From NCBI GenBank assembly GCA_020831525.1, contig JAFIGH010000059.1, forward strand, positions 1-32,258: a stretch of 32,258 nucleotides of DNA, given 5' to 3'. A program made the translations under genes and the position numbers. Below the pieces are notes generated by a model. The model worked only from the letters and a program-made list of their open reading frames with translations. It did not search any database and was not told the origin of the DNA. This document shows positions 15,864 through 23,443 of this stretch, one piece after another. The first letter of the stretch is position 1; each line of letters opens with the position of its first letter. This stretch comes from Opitutales bacterium (GTDB lineage: Bacteria > Verrucomicrobiota > Verrucomicrobiia > Opitutales > Oceanipulchritudinaceae).

Positions 15864-18302
15864 ATGAACCGTTCCGCTGTCCTCCTTGCCTTCGTTTTTC
15901 TTCTTCCCGCCTTCTCATTGACGGCGGGGGTCCGCTACCCGGCGGGCGTGGTCATCGATGTGACGGCGGCTCCGTATTTTGCCGACCCCACGGGCACCGC
16001 CGACAACCGCGCCATTCTCCAGCAGGTGCTCGACGATCATCCCGGGAGCATGCTCGAGCGGCCCATCATTTACTTCCCCGACGGGACGTACCGGCTCTCC
16101 GGCGGGCTCGTCGTTGATACGCACAACCAGCCCGACGGGGGTTCGGGCCGGGGCGTGGTCTTTCAGGGGCAAAGCCGGGACGGCACGATCCTTCAGCTCG
16201 ACGACGATGCGGCGGGTTTCGGCGATCCGGCCGAGCCGCAGGTGTTCATCGATTTCAACGAGGCCAATGACGTCGGGGGATGGCAGTATGTCGCCTTTCA
16301 GACGCACCTGAAGGATCTCACGATTGACGTGGGCGCGGGCAATGCCGGGGCCATCGGACTGGATTTTTGCGCCAATAATGTCGGCGGCCTCCGCCATGTG
16401 CGCGTGCGCTCCAGCGACCCCGAAAGGGCAGGGCGGTATGGCATTCTCCTCAGCGCCATTCCCGGTCCCCAGCTCTTCAAGCACGTCGAAGTCATTGGCT
16501 TTGACTGGGCCCTGCGCACGGAAAACGATCCCCATTACGCCACGACGATCGAGGACCTGGTCATCCGTGAGGCCCGCGAAGGCGGCATCTTCAACCGCCG
16601 TCACAGCTTTGCCATCCACCGCCTGCGCACGGAAAATCTCGGCGGACCGGCTCTGCGCAACGACCACGCCGATGCCTTTGTCGTCCTCATCGACGCGCAG
16701 ATCATGGAGGGTCCGGGTACGGGCGCGGCGCTCTTCAACAACGGCTTTCTCTACGTGCGCAACGTCGTCACCGAAGGCTACGCGGGCGTCATCGACGACC
16801 GCGCGGTCGGTCTCATCGCCCAGGCCAACATGAGCGAATGGCATTACGGCACCGCCGAAGGACTTTTTGATACGAACGTTCGCCACAGCCTTCGCCTGCC
16901 CATTGCCGACGCCCCGGAACCCCCCCGTGACGATCCGGTCGACTGGGTCAATGTCGTCGACTTCGGGGCCACGCCCGGAGACGATTTCAACAACGATGCC
17001 CTCGGCGTTCAGGCCGCCATCGACTCCATGGCTCCCGGCGGGGTCAATGCCGGTAAACGCACGCTCTACTTTCATCCCTGCCTCTACCGCTTCGATACTG
17101 GCGTGGTCATTTCCGAACACGTCGAGCGCATCGTCGGCTGCTTTGCCTCCATCCTTCCGCGCCAAGCCGCCATTCAAACCCAGCCTGTCTGGCGCATTGT
17201 CGACGGCGACCGCCTTCTCATTATCGAGCAACTGACCGGCCACCCCGGCGGACCCCTCCGCGCCACGCCCTTCATCCGCAACGAGAGCAACCGCGACCTC
17301 GTGTTGCGCGACGTCCTCGTCCTCGCCGGCCAGACCTACGTGAACACCGGCGCCGGCCGCCTCTTCATGGAGAACGTGGGCGGCACGAGCAGCCGCTACT
17401 GGTCGAACGAGCCGCAGCCGCTGCCCGAAGCGATTCCACAGTTCGACTTCGGAGGGCAAACGGTCTGGGCGCGCCAGCTCAACACCGAGCAGAAGGACCT
17501 CAAGGTTCGCAACGATGGCGGCGATCTCTGGATCCTCGGCATCAAAAACGAGGAAGACGGCACCTACGTGCAGACCCTCAATGGCGGGCGCACGGAAATC
17601 CTCGGGGGAACGGCCATGCCCCTCGACGTGGATGATTTCGATTCGCCCGGATTTGAGATCATCGATGCCTCCATGAGCATCATCATTGCCGGACACATGG
17701 GCTGGGCGCGGGATCATTACGAAATCCTCGTGCGGGAAACCCGTGACGGGGAGACCCGCGACCTCATGGGCGTCGATGTCGTCCACAAACGGACTTACGC
17801 GAACAGCGCGGGGCTTCGTCCGCCTGTTTTGGCGCTCTACCGCGGCAGCGTTCTTTCCGAGGCCGAACACTGGCGTCGCACCCATTTCGGCACCACCGCA
17901 AACGCCGGGGACGCCGCCGACCGGGCCGACCCCGACAATGACGGCCTTGCCAATCGCCTCGAACGTGCCCTCGGGGGCCAGCCCCTCCAGCCCGGCAGCG
18001 GCCAGCGTCCCGAGTTCGACACCATCGCACTCAATGGAAGCGTCTACCCAACCCTCTCCTTTCGGCGTCTCGTTGGCGGAACGGACCAACCGGGTGCACT
18101 CTATGAAGCCGAGGGACTCCGGTATAGTGTCGAGCACAGCGATGATTTGGCAGCGTGGACCTCTGGCGCCGCCGCCGTGGTCTTGCACGAAACGCCCTTC
18201 GATGAGGGCGACGGCATGGAGTCCGTGACGGTCCGTGGCCTCCGCGCCATCGAGCCGGATATCCCCGCTTTTCTTCGGCTCATGATCGAAGACGCGCCCT
18301 GA
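15864..18302 (+). CDS. secreted double beta-helix (pectate-lyase-3/GH55-like) protein
   Basis: Exported protein of 812 residues, paralogous to the 190-3339 product. The signal peptide is AVLLAFVFLLPAFSLTA. The first helix (about 21-350) begins VRYPAGVVIDVTAAPYFADP and YFPDGTYRLSGG. The second (about 361-660) begins WVNVVDFGATPGDDFNNDA and LYFHPCLYRF, a second Pectate_lyase_3 entry motif. This two-helix layout matches GH55. A calcium-binding-like DPDNDGLANRLERAL (about 688-702) links to a C-terminal beta module of about 105 residues. The PKD and DNRLRE parts of the paralogue are missing, so the tails have been swapped during evolution. Polysaccharide cleavage or binding is likely; catalytic residues are not assigned. 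Confidence 0.82.
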   Translation: MNRSAVLLAFVFLLPAFSLTAGVRYPAGVVIDVTAAPYFADPTGTADNRAILQQVLDDHPGSMLERPIIYFPDGTYRLSGGLVVDTHNQPDGGSGRGVVFQGQSRDGTILQLDDDAAGFGDPAEPQVFIDFNEANDVGGWQYVAFQTHLKDLTIDVGAGNAGAIGLDFCANNVGGLRHVRVRSSDPERAGRYGILLSAIPGPQLFKHVEVIGFDWALRTENDPHYATTIEDLVIREAREGGIFNRRHSFAIHRLRTENLGGPALRNDHADAFVVLIDAQIMEGPGTGAALFNNGFLYVRNVVTEGYAGVIDDRAVGLIAQANMSEWHYGTAEGLFDTNVRHSLRLPIADAPEPPRDDPVDWVNVVDFGATPGDDFNNDALGVQAAIDSMAPGGVNAGKRTLYFHPCLYRFDTGVVISEHVERIVGCFASILPRQAAIQTQPVWRIVDGDRLLIIEQLTGHPGGPLRATPFIRNESNRDLVLRDVLVLAGQTYVNTGAGRLFMENVGGTSSRYWSNEPQPLPEAIPQFDFGGQTVWARQLNTEQKDLKVRNDGGDLWILGIKNEEDGTYVQTLNGGRTEILGGTAMPLDVDDFDSPGFEIIDASMSIIIAGHMGWARDHYEILVRETRDGETRDLMGVDVVHKRTYANSAGLRPPVLALYRGSVLSEAEHWRRTHFGTTANAGDAADRADPDNDGLANRLERALGGQPLQPGSGQRPEFDTIALNGSVYPTLSFRRLVGGTDQPGALYEAEGLRYSVEHSDDLAAWTSGAAAVVLHETPFDEGDGMESVTVRGLRAIEPDIPAFLRLMIEDAP

Positions 18303-18355
18303 GCCCCCGGCTGGAAAGCCCCGTCGGCCAACCCCGGATGCCGGTGGCGGTGCAC

Positions 18356-18450
18356 GCTTCGCCTAACGAAGCACGGGTTTTGCCTCCGTCCATCTCCGCT
18401 TCGTATTCGTCGAACCCGTGCCCTTTCCGCCACGGACAAGAATGTCCGTG
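18356..18450. repeat. hairpin-dense intergenic element (three successive inverted repeats)
   Basis: Three perfect inverted repeats are packed into 95 bp: GCTTCG/CGAAGC (18356-18361 and 18367-18372), GCACGGGTT/AACCCGTGC (18371-18379 and 18413-18421) and CACGGACA/TGTCCGTG (18431-18438 and 18443-18450, loop AGAA). The region lies between convergent genes. The first hairpin may also serve as a terminator for the beta-helix gene. The set looks like a dispersed REP/MITE-type element; a second copy is not present in this window. Confidence 0.55.
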
Positions 18451-18521
18451 CTCCGTTTGAAACCGCGCACCTGCCCCGTCCACCATGGACAGGTTCCGGC
18501 TCGCACACAGCGAGGCCCCGC

Positions 18522-19553
18522 CTACACGGTCCGCCCGTCCTGCCAATAGCCCGTGATGCTCATGTGCTTGGGGTTGGCGGGCGGGCCGTATTCGTTGCGC
18601 AGAATGTGGGCGGCGAGGAGGTCCACCGCCGCCGAGCCCAGCTCCCGCGCCCCCACGTTGACGCCCGCCATGGGCGAGTTCTCTTCCGCGATGGCGAGGT
18701 GGGTGAGGGCGACGTCGCGCGGAACCCGCAGGCCCAGCTCCCGGAGCCAGTCCGCAACTTGGAAAAAGGTCGTGAGGATGGCCTCCGGTCGATGGCGTTC
18801 ATACCATTTGCGGAACCGTTCGAGGCATTCCGCCCTGCGCGGTTCGACATGGAGGTCCGTCAGCGGGGGCAGGCGGTCGCGTGTATTCAACCGGCGCTGC
18901 TGGTAGAGGTACCCGCCTTCATGCAGGCCGCGCCCCTGCACCGCCATGTAGCGGTTCTCGCAAAAACCGATCCGTTGGCGGCCCGTGGCCAGCAGATGGT
19001 CGAAGGCAATCCGCACGTTCTCAAAGGCATTCGGCCGCACCGTATGGATGGGCTTGCCGCCGGCGGAGTTGCCGAGGCTCACCGCCGCCCAGTGCGGCGA
19101 AGCTGTGAGTTCCGGGCCGTAGTAGTGGATGTTGGGGACGATGATGCCGCGGATGCCCCGCGCGCGGAGGATGCGCTCCACTGTCTCCATCCGCGCTCCA
19201 TGCGTCTCGATGTCCGTGGCGAGCGGGAATCCTTGCGCCGCCGCCCGCGCCCGCGCGCCTTCCAGATAGGGCCGCACCCACGGAAAGTAGCCCGCCGCGT
19301 GGTGCTCCGGCGTCGCCGTCAGCCACGCAAGGTTGCACGCGGGCGCTTCTCCCGTGCGCCGCCGGATGTGCGCGGCATACGCGCTCACGAGCGGATTCGC
19401 CGCGTAACCCAGCTCCCGCCCCTTCGCCAGAACCCGCTCCCGCGTCGCCGCCGCCACCCGCGGATCGTTCCGCAGCACCCGCGACACCGTTATGTGCGAA
19501 ACCCCCGCCGCCGCCGCCACTTCCCGCATGTTCGCCGCGCCCACTTTTGCCAT
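18522..19553 (-). CDS. LacI-family transcriptional regulator
   Basis: Regulator of 343 residues. The DNA-binding head (about 8-55) reads MREVAAAAGVSHITVSRVLRNDPRV then VLAKGRELGYAANP, a typical LacI HTH plus hinge. The sensor domain (about 65-330) belongs to the same divergent subgroup as the protein at 9684 (GIRGIIVPNIHYYG; VDLLAAHILRNEYGPPANPKHMSITGYW). It is divergent from the PEP-CTERM array, with 107 bp between the start codons, and convergent with the beta-helix gene. It probably regulates itself and a nearby sugar gene set. The ligand is unknown. Confidence 0.93.
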   Translation of the reverse strand: MAKVGAANMREVAAAAGVSHITVSRVLRNDPRVAAATRERVLAKGRELGYAANPLVSAYAAHIRRRTGEAPACNLAWLTATPEHHAAGYFPWVRPYLEGARARAAAQGFPLATDIETHGARMETVERILRARGIRGIIVPNIHYYGPELTASPHWAAVSLGNSAGGKPIHTVRPNAFENVRIAFDHLLATGRQRIGFCENRYMAVQGRGLHEGGYLYQQRRLNTRDRLPPLTDLHVEPRRAECLERFRKWYERHRPEAILTTFFQVADWLRELGLRVPRDVALTHLAIAEENSPMAGVNVGARELGSAAVDLLAAHILRNEYGPPANPKHMSITGYWQDGRTV

Positions 19554-19555
19554 GA

Positions 19556-19566
19556 CACATGGAACA
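19556..19566. promoter_or_regulatory. CACATGGAACA block, copy 1, upstream of PEP-CTERM copy 1
   Basis: CACATGGAACA lies 105 bp before the ATG at 19661. The identical 11-mer lies 96 bp before the next paralogue (20641-20651), and CACATGGAAC lies 62 bp before aguA (27760-27769). It may be a shared control site or simply a part of the duplicated upstream region. Confidence 0.3.
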
Positions 19567-19660
19567 CAATGCGTGGGTTGAAGGTCAAGGTAAAGTGCCG
19601 TCTGCTCGCCCCGACAATGTGGGTTCTCTCCACGCCCAACTTCTTCAACCCAAATCCATC

Positions 19661-20497
19661 ATGAATAAAACGCTCCTCTCATTCTTCGCGGGCTGCTGCC
19701 TGTTGGCTACGGCCAACGCGACCATTATCGCTAGCTTCGGCGGCAGTGGAATGGTCTCCGAAAATCAAGGTCTCGGCGGCAATCCTACTCCCGATTATTC
19801 CGATGCGATTAGCCCGGCCAGCGGCTACACCGGTCAAACCTTCTACGGTGGTGTTGTCCCGACGAATACGACGGTGGATAGCTGGTTCATCTCGAATAGT
19901 GTCGCCCGGGGCGGTGTTGGTATGCCTGCGCTGGACTGGATATCGGCAGAGACCGGTTCAACCACGGACGGCGCCGGAACAAAATTCCACCGTGGCGTGG
20001 TTTTGTTTCAGCAAAGCGACTTTCTTAACTACTCCACCAACCCGGGCGGTGTCACGATGGACGACACCAGCTCGATGCAAGTCGCCGTTCAACGTAGCTC
20101 GGGGAACCCCAGCCGTTTCGGATTTGTTGTGCAAACATCTGAGAGTGACTTTTACGTGGGTGGGATCACGACATATGATCAATTCTCTGGTACCGGTTTC
20201 GATCCGAACTTCACGAACGGACATTTTCTCAGTATTTCAGACCCAACGTCACTTGATTGGTTTGCATTGAACACGACCACCCACCAGCAAGGCGCTTCCG
20301 CTACGGTGGATTTCTCCAGCATCATCGGAGTCGGTGTTTGGTTTGAAAACGAGCGTGCTTCCAATTCCGCGGCTGGACTCGGCTGGCACATGACCGGAAT
20401 TGAAATCACCGCCATCCCCGAGCCCACGACCTACGCCGCTCTCTTCGGTTTGCTCGCCATCGGCTTTGTCCTTGTGCGCCGACGTGTGCGGGCCTGA
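19661..20497 (+). CDS. PEP-CTERM exported protein, tandem copy 1
   Basis: Exported protein of 278 residues. The signal peptide (LLSFFAGCCLLATANA) is followed by TIIASFGGSGMVSENQGLGG, a region shared with copy 2 (STLVVGYSGTGYVSANQPLGG). Further shared blocks are SGYTGQTFYGG, GVVLFQQSDF, SGNPSRFGFVV and GVGVWFENERA. The tail AIPEPTTYAALFGLLAIGFVLVRRRVRA is a canonical PEP-CTERM signal. Overall similarity to copy 2 is moderate, but the last 27 residues and the DNA beyond the stop are almost identical. The function of this lectin-like beta body is not recognised. It is divergent from the LacI gene, which may control it. Confidence 0.9.
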   Translation: MNKTLLSFFAGCCLLATANATIIASFGGSGMVSENQGLGGNPTPDYSDAISPASGYTGQTFYGGVVPTNTTVDSWFISNSVARGGVGMPALDWISAETGSTTDGAGTKFHRGVVLFQQSDFLNYSTNPGGVTMDDTSSMQVAVQRSSGNPSRFGFVVQTSESDFYVGGITTYDQFSGTGFDPNFTNGHFLSISDPTSLDWFALNTTTHQQGASATVDFSSIIGVGVWFENERASNSAAGLGWHMTGIEITAIPEPTTYAALFGLLAIGFVLVRRRVRA

Positions 20498-20530
20498 TCT
20501 TTTGAATACGTTTAGGGGGTTATGGTTTAC

Positions 20531-20568
20531 CCCCGGCCGGGCAGGGGTGCCCGGCCGGGGCTTTTTTT
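20531..20568 (+). terminator. strong rho-independent terminator after PEP-CTERM copy 1
   Basis: CCCCGGCCGGGC (20531-20542) and GCCCGGCCGGGG (20549-20560) form a perfect 12-bp GC stem with loop AGGGGT, followed by C and seven T. It lies 33 bp after the stop codon. Confidence 0.95.
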
Positions 20569-20640
20569 ACGTCTCTCCGCCCGGAAGCCCGTGGACAAGG
20601 CGGGCACCGTCCAAGCCGTTCATGCCGTCTATGCTCATGG

Positions 20641-20651
20641 CACATGGAACA
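20641..20651. promoter_or_regulatory. CACATGGAACA block, copy 2, upstream of PEP-CTERM copy 2
   Basis: The same 11-mer as at 19556-19566, 96 bp before ATG 20737. Retention at the same distance while the surrounding sequence has diverged hints at a function. Confidence 0.3.
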
Positions 20652-20736
20652 TCTCTGTTCTCTTGAGTGCGCGGGCCGGTCTGCTTGGCTCTTACGGTTA
20701 CTGCATGTTTCACCCAAAACCCGGAATCCAGAATCA

Positions 20737-21567
20737 ATGAATACCAAGACCTCTCTCTTCGCGGCAGCGGGCCTCGGCCTGCTTGTTTCGCTTCAAGCCT
20801 CGACGCTTGTCGTCGGGTACAGCGGCACCGGCTATGTTTCGGCGAACCAACCCCTCGGGGGCGCGGGCACGGCCTTCGACAGCGGGGTGCCGATTTCGCC
20901 TGCGGCGGGCTACACCGGCCCGACCTTCTACGGCGCGGTGGCGACGAGCGATTCCTCGGCCGCGCCCATTTCCGATTGGGCGATCTTTAATGATCTCTTC
21001 TTCGCAAACATTCCCCTGACGAGCGACTGGATCGGAATTGCCACGGGATCGACCATGGCCGGCGCAGACAAACACCACTATGGATTGGTGTTTTTCAAGC
21101 AGGAGGATTTCTCGGATTTCAGCACGCTTCCCGGCGGTGTGAGATTGAGCGCGGATACGAAACTGTCGTTCCGCGTTCGCCGCACGGGGGGCAATCCGTC
21201 TTTCGTTCGCTTTGTCATTGAAACCGATGCGGGTTTCTTTGCGAGCAGCTCGACCGAACTGTCTTCAGGCCAAGCCAACGGCGTGGAGCTGGTCGCCCTG
21301 GCCGATCCGACTTCGACCAATTGGTTCACCTATGATCCGGCGACGTCGATATCAGTCGTTGGGGGCGCGTCGAATCCTGACCTCACAAACGTGATTGGTA
21401 TGGGCATTTGGTTTGACAATGTCCGCGCGGGCAGCGCGATGAGCGGCATGGGTTTCTATGTCACCGATATCCAGCTGACCGCCATTCCCGAGCCCTCGAC
21501 CTACGCGGCGCTCTTCGGTTTGCTCGCCATTGGCTTTGTCCTTGTGCGTCGGCGCGTGTGGGCCTGA
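20737..21567 (+). CDS. PEP-CTERM exported protein, tandem copy 2
   Basis: Exported protein of 276 residues with signal peptide LFAAAGLGLLVSLQAS and mature start TLVVGYSGTGYVSANQPLGG. Shared blocks with copy 1 include GYTGPTFYGA, GLVFFKQEDF, GGNPSFVRFVIET and GMGIWFDNVRAG. The tail AIPEPSTYAALFGLLAIGFVLVRRRVWA is a PEP-CTERM signal. Its first 30 codons and its leader are nearly identical to the truncated third copy at 22026. Its last 27 codons and downstream terminator are nearly identical to those of copy 1. The middle is divergent. It probably sits at the cell envelope; its role is unknown. Confidence 0.9.
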   Translation: MNTKTSLFAAAGLGLLVSLQASTLVVGYSGTGYVSANQPLGGAGTAFDSGVPISPAAGYTGPTFYGAVATSDSSAAPISDWAIFNDLFFANIPLTSDWIGIATGSTMAGADKHHYGLVFFKQEDFSDFSTLPGGVRLSADTKLSFRVRRTGGNPSFVRFVIETDAGFFASSSTELSSGQANGVELVALADPTSTNWFTYDPATSISVVGGASNPDLTNVIGMGIWFDNVRAGSAMSGMGFYVTDIQLTAIPEPSTYAALFGLLAIGFVLVRRRVWA

Positions 21568-21601
21568 TTTTTTGAATACGTTTGGGAGGGTATGGTTTAC
21601 C

Positions 21602-21638
21602 CCCGGCCAGGCAGGGTGCCCGGTCGGGTTTTCTTTTT
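21602..21638 (+). terminator. decayed duplicate of the copy 1 terminator
   Basis: CCCGGCCAGGC (21602-21612) and GCCCGGTCGGG (21618-21628) pair with one A-C mismatch and one G-U pair, followed by TTTTCTTTTT. It is the duplicated form of the 20531 terminator and still looks functional. The DNA from the stop codon to here matches copy 1 closely, including GAATACGTTT and TATGGTTTACCCCCGGCC. Confidence 0.8.
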
Positions 21639-21683
21639 AAGCCTCCTCCGTTCGGAAGCGCGTCGAAAGGCCCGATGGTAGTA

Positions 21684-22029
21684 ATGAAAAACTTGTTTTT
21701 ATTCTACACAATATCCATTGTTCTGCAGTGGATCTCTTTCTGGAGGTTTTTTGGGCATGAGAATCATGGCGGGAGAATCTTCGGAGTCGTGCTTGTAGCT
21801 TCTACATTGCTGTCTGCGGTCTTAGCTTTTTTCGTATCGAGAAACTTGCATGGGAAAAGCATTAGAAACTTTTTTTTATTCCTTACCGCATGTTGCGTTA
21901 TTAATGAGTCCGATAATATTTCTCTTGCTGCTTGCGGATAAGAAACGAATGGGAAATTCGAAATTTGAACGATATACGTTGGGTAGAAAGAAAGTTTCCA
22001 CCCAAAATCCCGGAAACCAGAATCAATGA
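21684..22029 (+). pseudogene. AT-rich small membrane protein gene with a frameshift at a T8 run
   Basis: Starting at ATG 21684 (or 21675), the frame encodes hydrophobic segments FLFYTISIVLQWISFW and IFGVVLVASTLLSAVLAFFV, then reaches a run of eight T at 21870-21877. Reading on in frame gives a short meaningless end (stop at 21939-21941). Dropping one T gives a third hydrophobic segment, VALLMSPIIFLLLL, and a basic cytoplasmic tail ADKKRMGNSKFERYTLGRK, stopping at 22027-22029. A real three-helix membrane protein of about 114 residues is therefore likely. The cause could be mutation, sequencing error or slippage at the homopolymer. Base use is far more AT-rich than its neighbours, so it is probably acquired. 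Its last codons are made of the leader of the third PEP-CTERM copy. Confidence 0.6.
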
Positions 22030-22136
22030 ACACCAAGACCTTTCTTTTCGCGGCAGCGGGCCTCGGCGTGTTGGTTGCCCTTCAAGCCTCGACCCTTGTC
22101 GTCGGGTACGGCGGCGTCGGCTCCGTAATCACCTGA
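22026..22136 (+). pseudogene. truncated third PEP-CTERM copy (signal peptide only)
   Basis: The frame MNTKTFLFAAAGLGVLVALQ followed by ASTLVVGYGGVG matches copy 2 codon for codon in most places and then stops after SVIT. Only the signal peptide and about ten mature residues remain; the body and PEP-CTERM tail are gone. The 30-base leader before its ATG also matches copy 2. The stop is 14 bases before the CE15 start, so the deletion has brought the esterase gene directly behind this leader. Confidence 0.85.
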
Positions 22137-22150
22137 AAACGCCCTTCCGA

Positions 22151-23443
22151 ATGCGCCGTCGCCATACATTTCAGAGAATCCTTCTGCTCTTGCTTCCGTT
22201 CATCGCCACGGCTCAACTGCAAAAGATGGAACCGACCCGACACGAGGAATCGCAGGTGCCGGCCTATACCTTGCCGGACCCGCTGGTAATGGAGGACGGC
22301 ACGCCCGTGGCCGAAGCCGGGCAGTGGTCGGCCCGCCGCGCGGAGCTGCTGGAGATCCTCTCCGCCCGCCAATACGGGTTTGCGCCCCCGGTCCCGGTCA
22401 GCGTGAAAGGGAAAGTCGTGTCCGAGGACAGCGACGCTCTGGACGGTGCGGCGACAATGAAGCAGGTGGAGGTCGTCCTCACGCACGGTGACAAGTCCCG
22501 CACCCTCGGGCTGCTTTTGTTTCTTCCGAATGCGGCCGCGCAGCCCGTCCCGGCGTTTGTCGGACTGAATTTCTTCGGCAACCACACCTCGCACGCCGAT
22601 CCCCGTATCCGCCTGCACGGAAATTGGTCGCCCAACAACGAGGCCCTGCGCGTGACCGATAACCGGGCCACGGAGGATTCGCGCGGGTTGCGCGCCCACC
22701 GTTGGCCGGCGGAGGAAATCATCGCGCGCGGTTACGCCCTCGCCACTGTCTATGCTGGCGATGTCGACCCCGACCACGAAGACGGCTGCAAAGACGGCGT
22801 GCACGGGCTTTTCGGCGAAACGGACCACACCGCGCCCCCGGAGGAGCGCTGGGGCACCATCGCCGCATGGTCATGGGGCCTGTCGCGAATTCTGGACTAC
22901 ATGGAGGAAAGCGAGCCCGCCGTCGACGGTGCCCGCGTCATCGCCCTCGGCCATTCCCGCATGGGCAAGGCGGCCCTCTGGGCGGGTGCCACCGACACCC
23001 GTTTCGCCGCCACCATTTCGAATAATTCCGGCTGCGTCGGCGCCGCCCTGCACCGCCGCCGTTTCGGCGAGCGCCTCGTCGACATCAACACCAACTTCCC
23101 CCACTGGCTCAACGACCGGTCGAAGTCATTCAACGAGCGGGAGTCCGACCTTCCTTTTGATCAGCACCAACTCCTCGCCCTCATCGCCCCGCGCCCGCTC
23201 TATGTCGCCAGTGCGGCAGAGGATCTCTGGGCCGATCCCAAAGGCGAGTTCCTCGCGCTGCTCCATGCCGAACCGGTTTGGCAACTGCTCGGGATTCGTT
23301 CCGATCTGCCGCGGGAGATGCCCGATGTCGGCGGTTCCCTTACCGGCCCCTTGGGCTACCACATCCGTCCGGGCAAGCACGACCTCCTCTCCGAGGACTG
23401 GGTCCGTTTTCTCGACTTCACCGACCGGATGGCAGGATCATGA
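22151..23443 (+). CDS. CE15 glucuronoyl esterase
   Basis: Exported alpha/beta hydrolase of 430 residues that cleaves ester bonds between lignin alcohols and 4-O-methylglucuronate side chains of xylan. The N-terminus RILLLLLPFIATAQ is a signal peptide. Nucleophile Ser269 lies in GHSRMGKAALWAGATD; the catalytic His410 lies in GKHDLLSEDW; SAAEDLWADPKGEF holds Glu357/Asp358. From memory, the characterised Opitutus terrae CE15 has Ser and His 141 residues apart, the same spacing as here. The position after the nucleophile that is Glu in many members (SNESG) is Asn292 here (SNNSG), so Asp358 is the likelier catalytic acid. The stop overlaps the next start as ATGA, indicating coupling with the alpha/beta hydrolase. 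The start at 22151 gives the signal peptide. Confidence 0.92.
   Translation: MRRRHTFQRILLLLLPFIATAQLQKMEPTRHEESQVPAYTLPDPLVMEDGTPVAEAGQWSARRAELLEILSARQYGFAPPVPVSVKGKVVSEDSDALDGAATMKQVEVVLTHGDKSRTLGLLLFLPNAAAQPVPAFVGLNFFGNHTSHADPRIRLHGNWSPNNEALRVTDNRATEDSRGLRAHRWPAEEIIARGYALATVYAGDVDPDHEDGCKDGVHGLFGETDHTAPPEERWGTIAAWSWGLSRILDYMEESEPAVDGARVIALGHSRMGKAALWAGATDTRFAATISNNSGCVGAALHRRRFGERLVDINTNFPHWLNDRSKSFNERESDLPFDQHQLLALIAPRPLYVASAAEDLWADPKGEFLALLHAEPVWQLLGIRSDLPREMPDVGGSLTGPLGYHIRPGKHDLLSEDWVRFLDFTDRMAGS

Noticed and set aside
15915-18188. 757-codon open frame antisense to the second beta-helix gene
   Set aside because: It is a shadow caused by high GC content; the + strand frame has signal peptide, domain motifs and paralogue support.
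21870-21877. Programmed frameshifting at the T8 run
   Set aside because: There is no downstream pseudoknot or conserved stimulatory element to support it; mutation or sequencing error is simpler.
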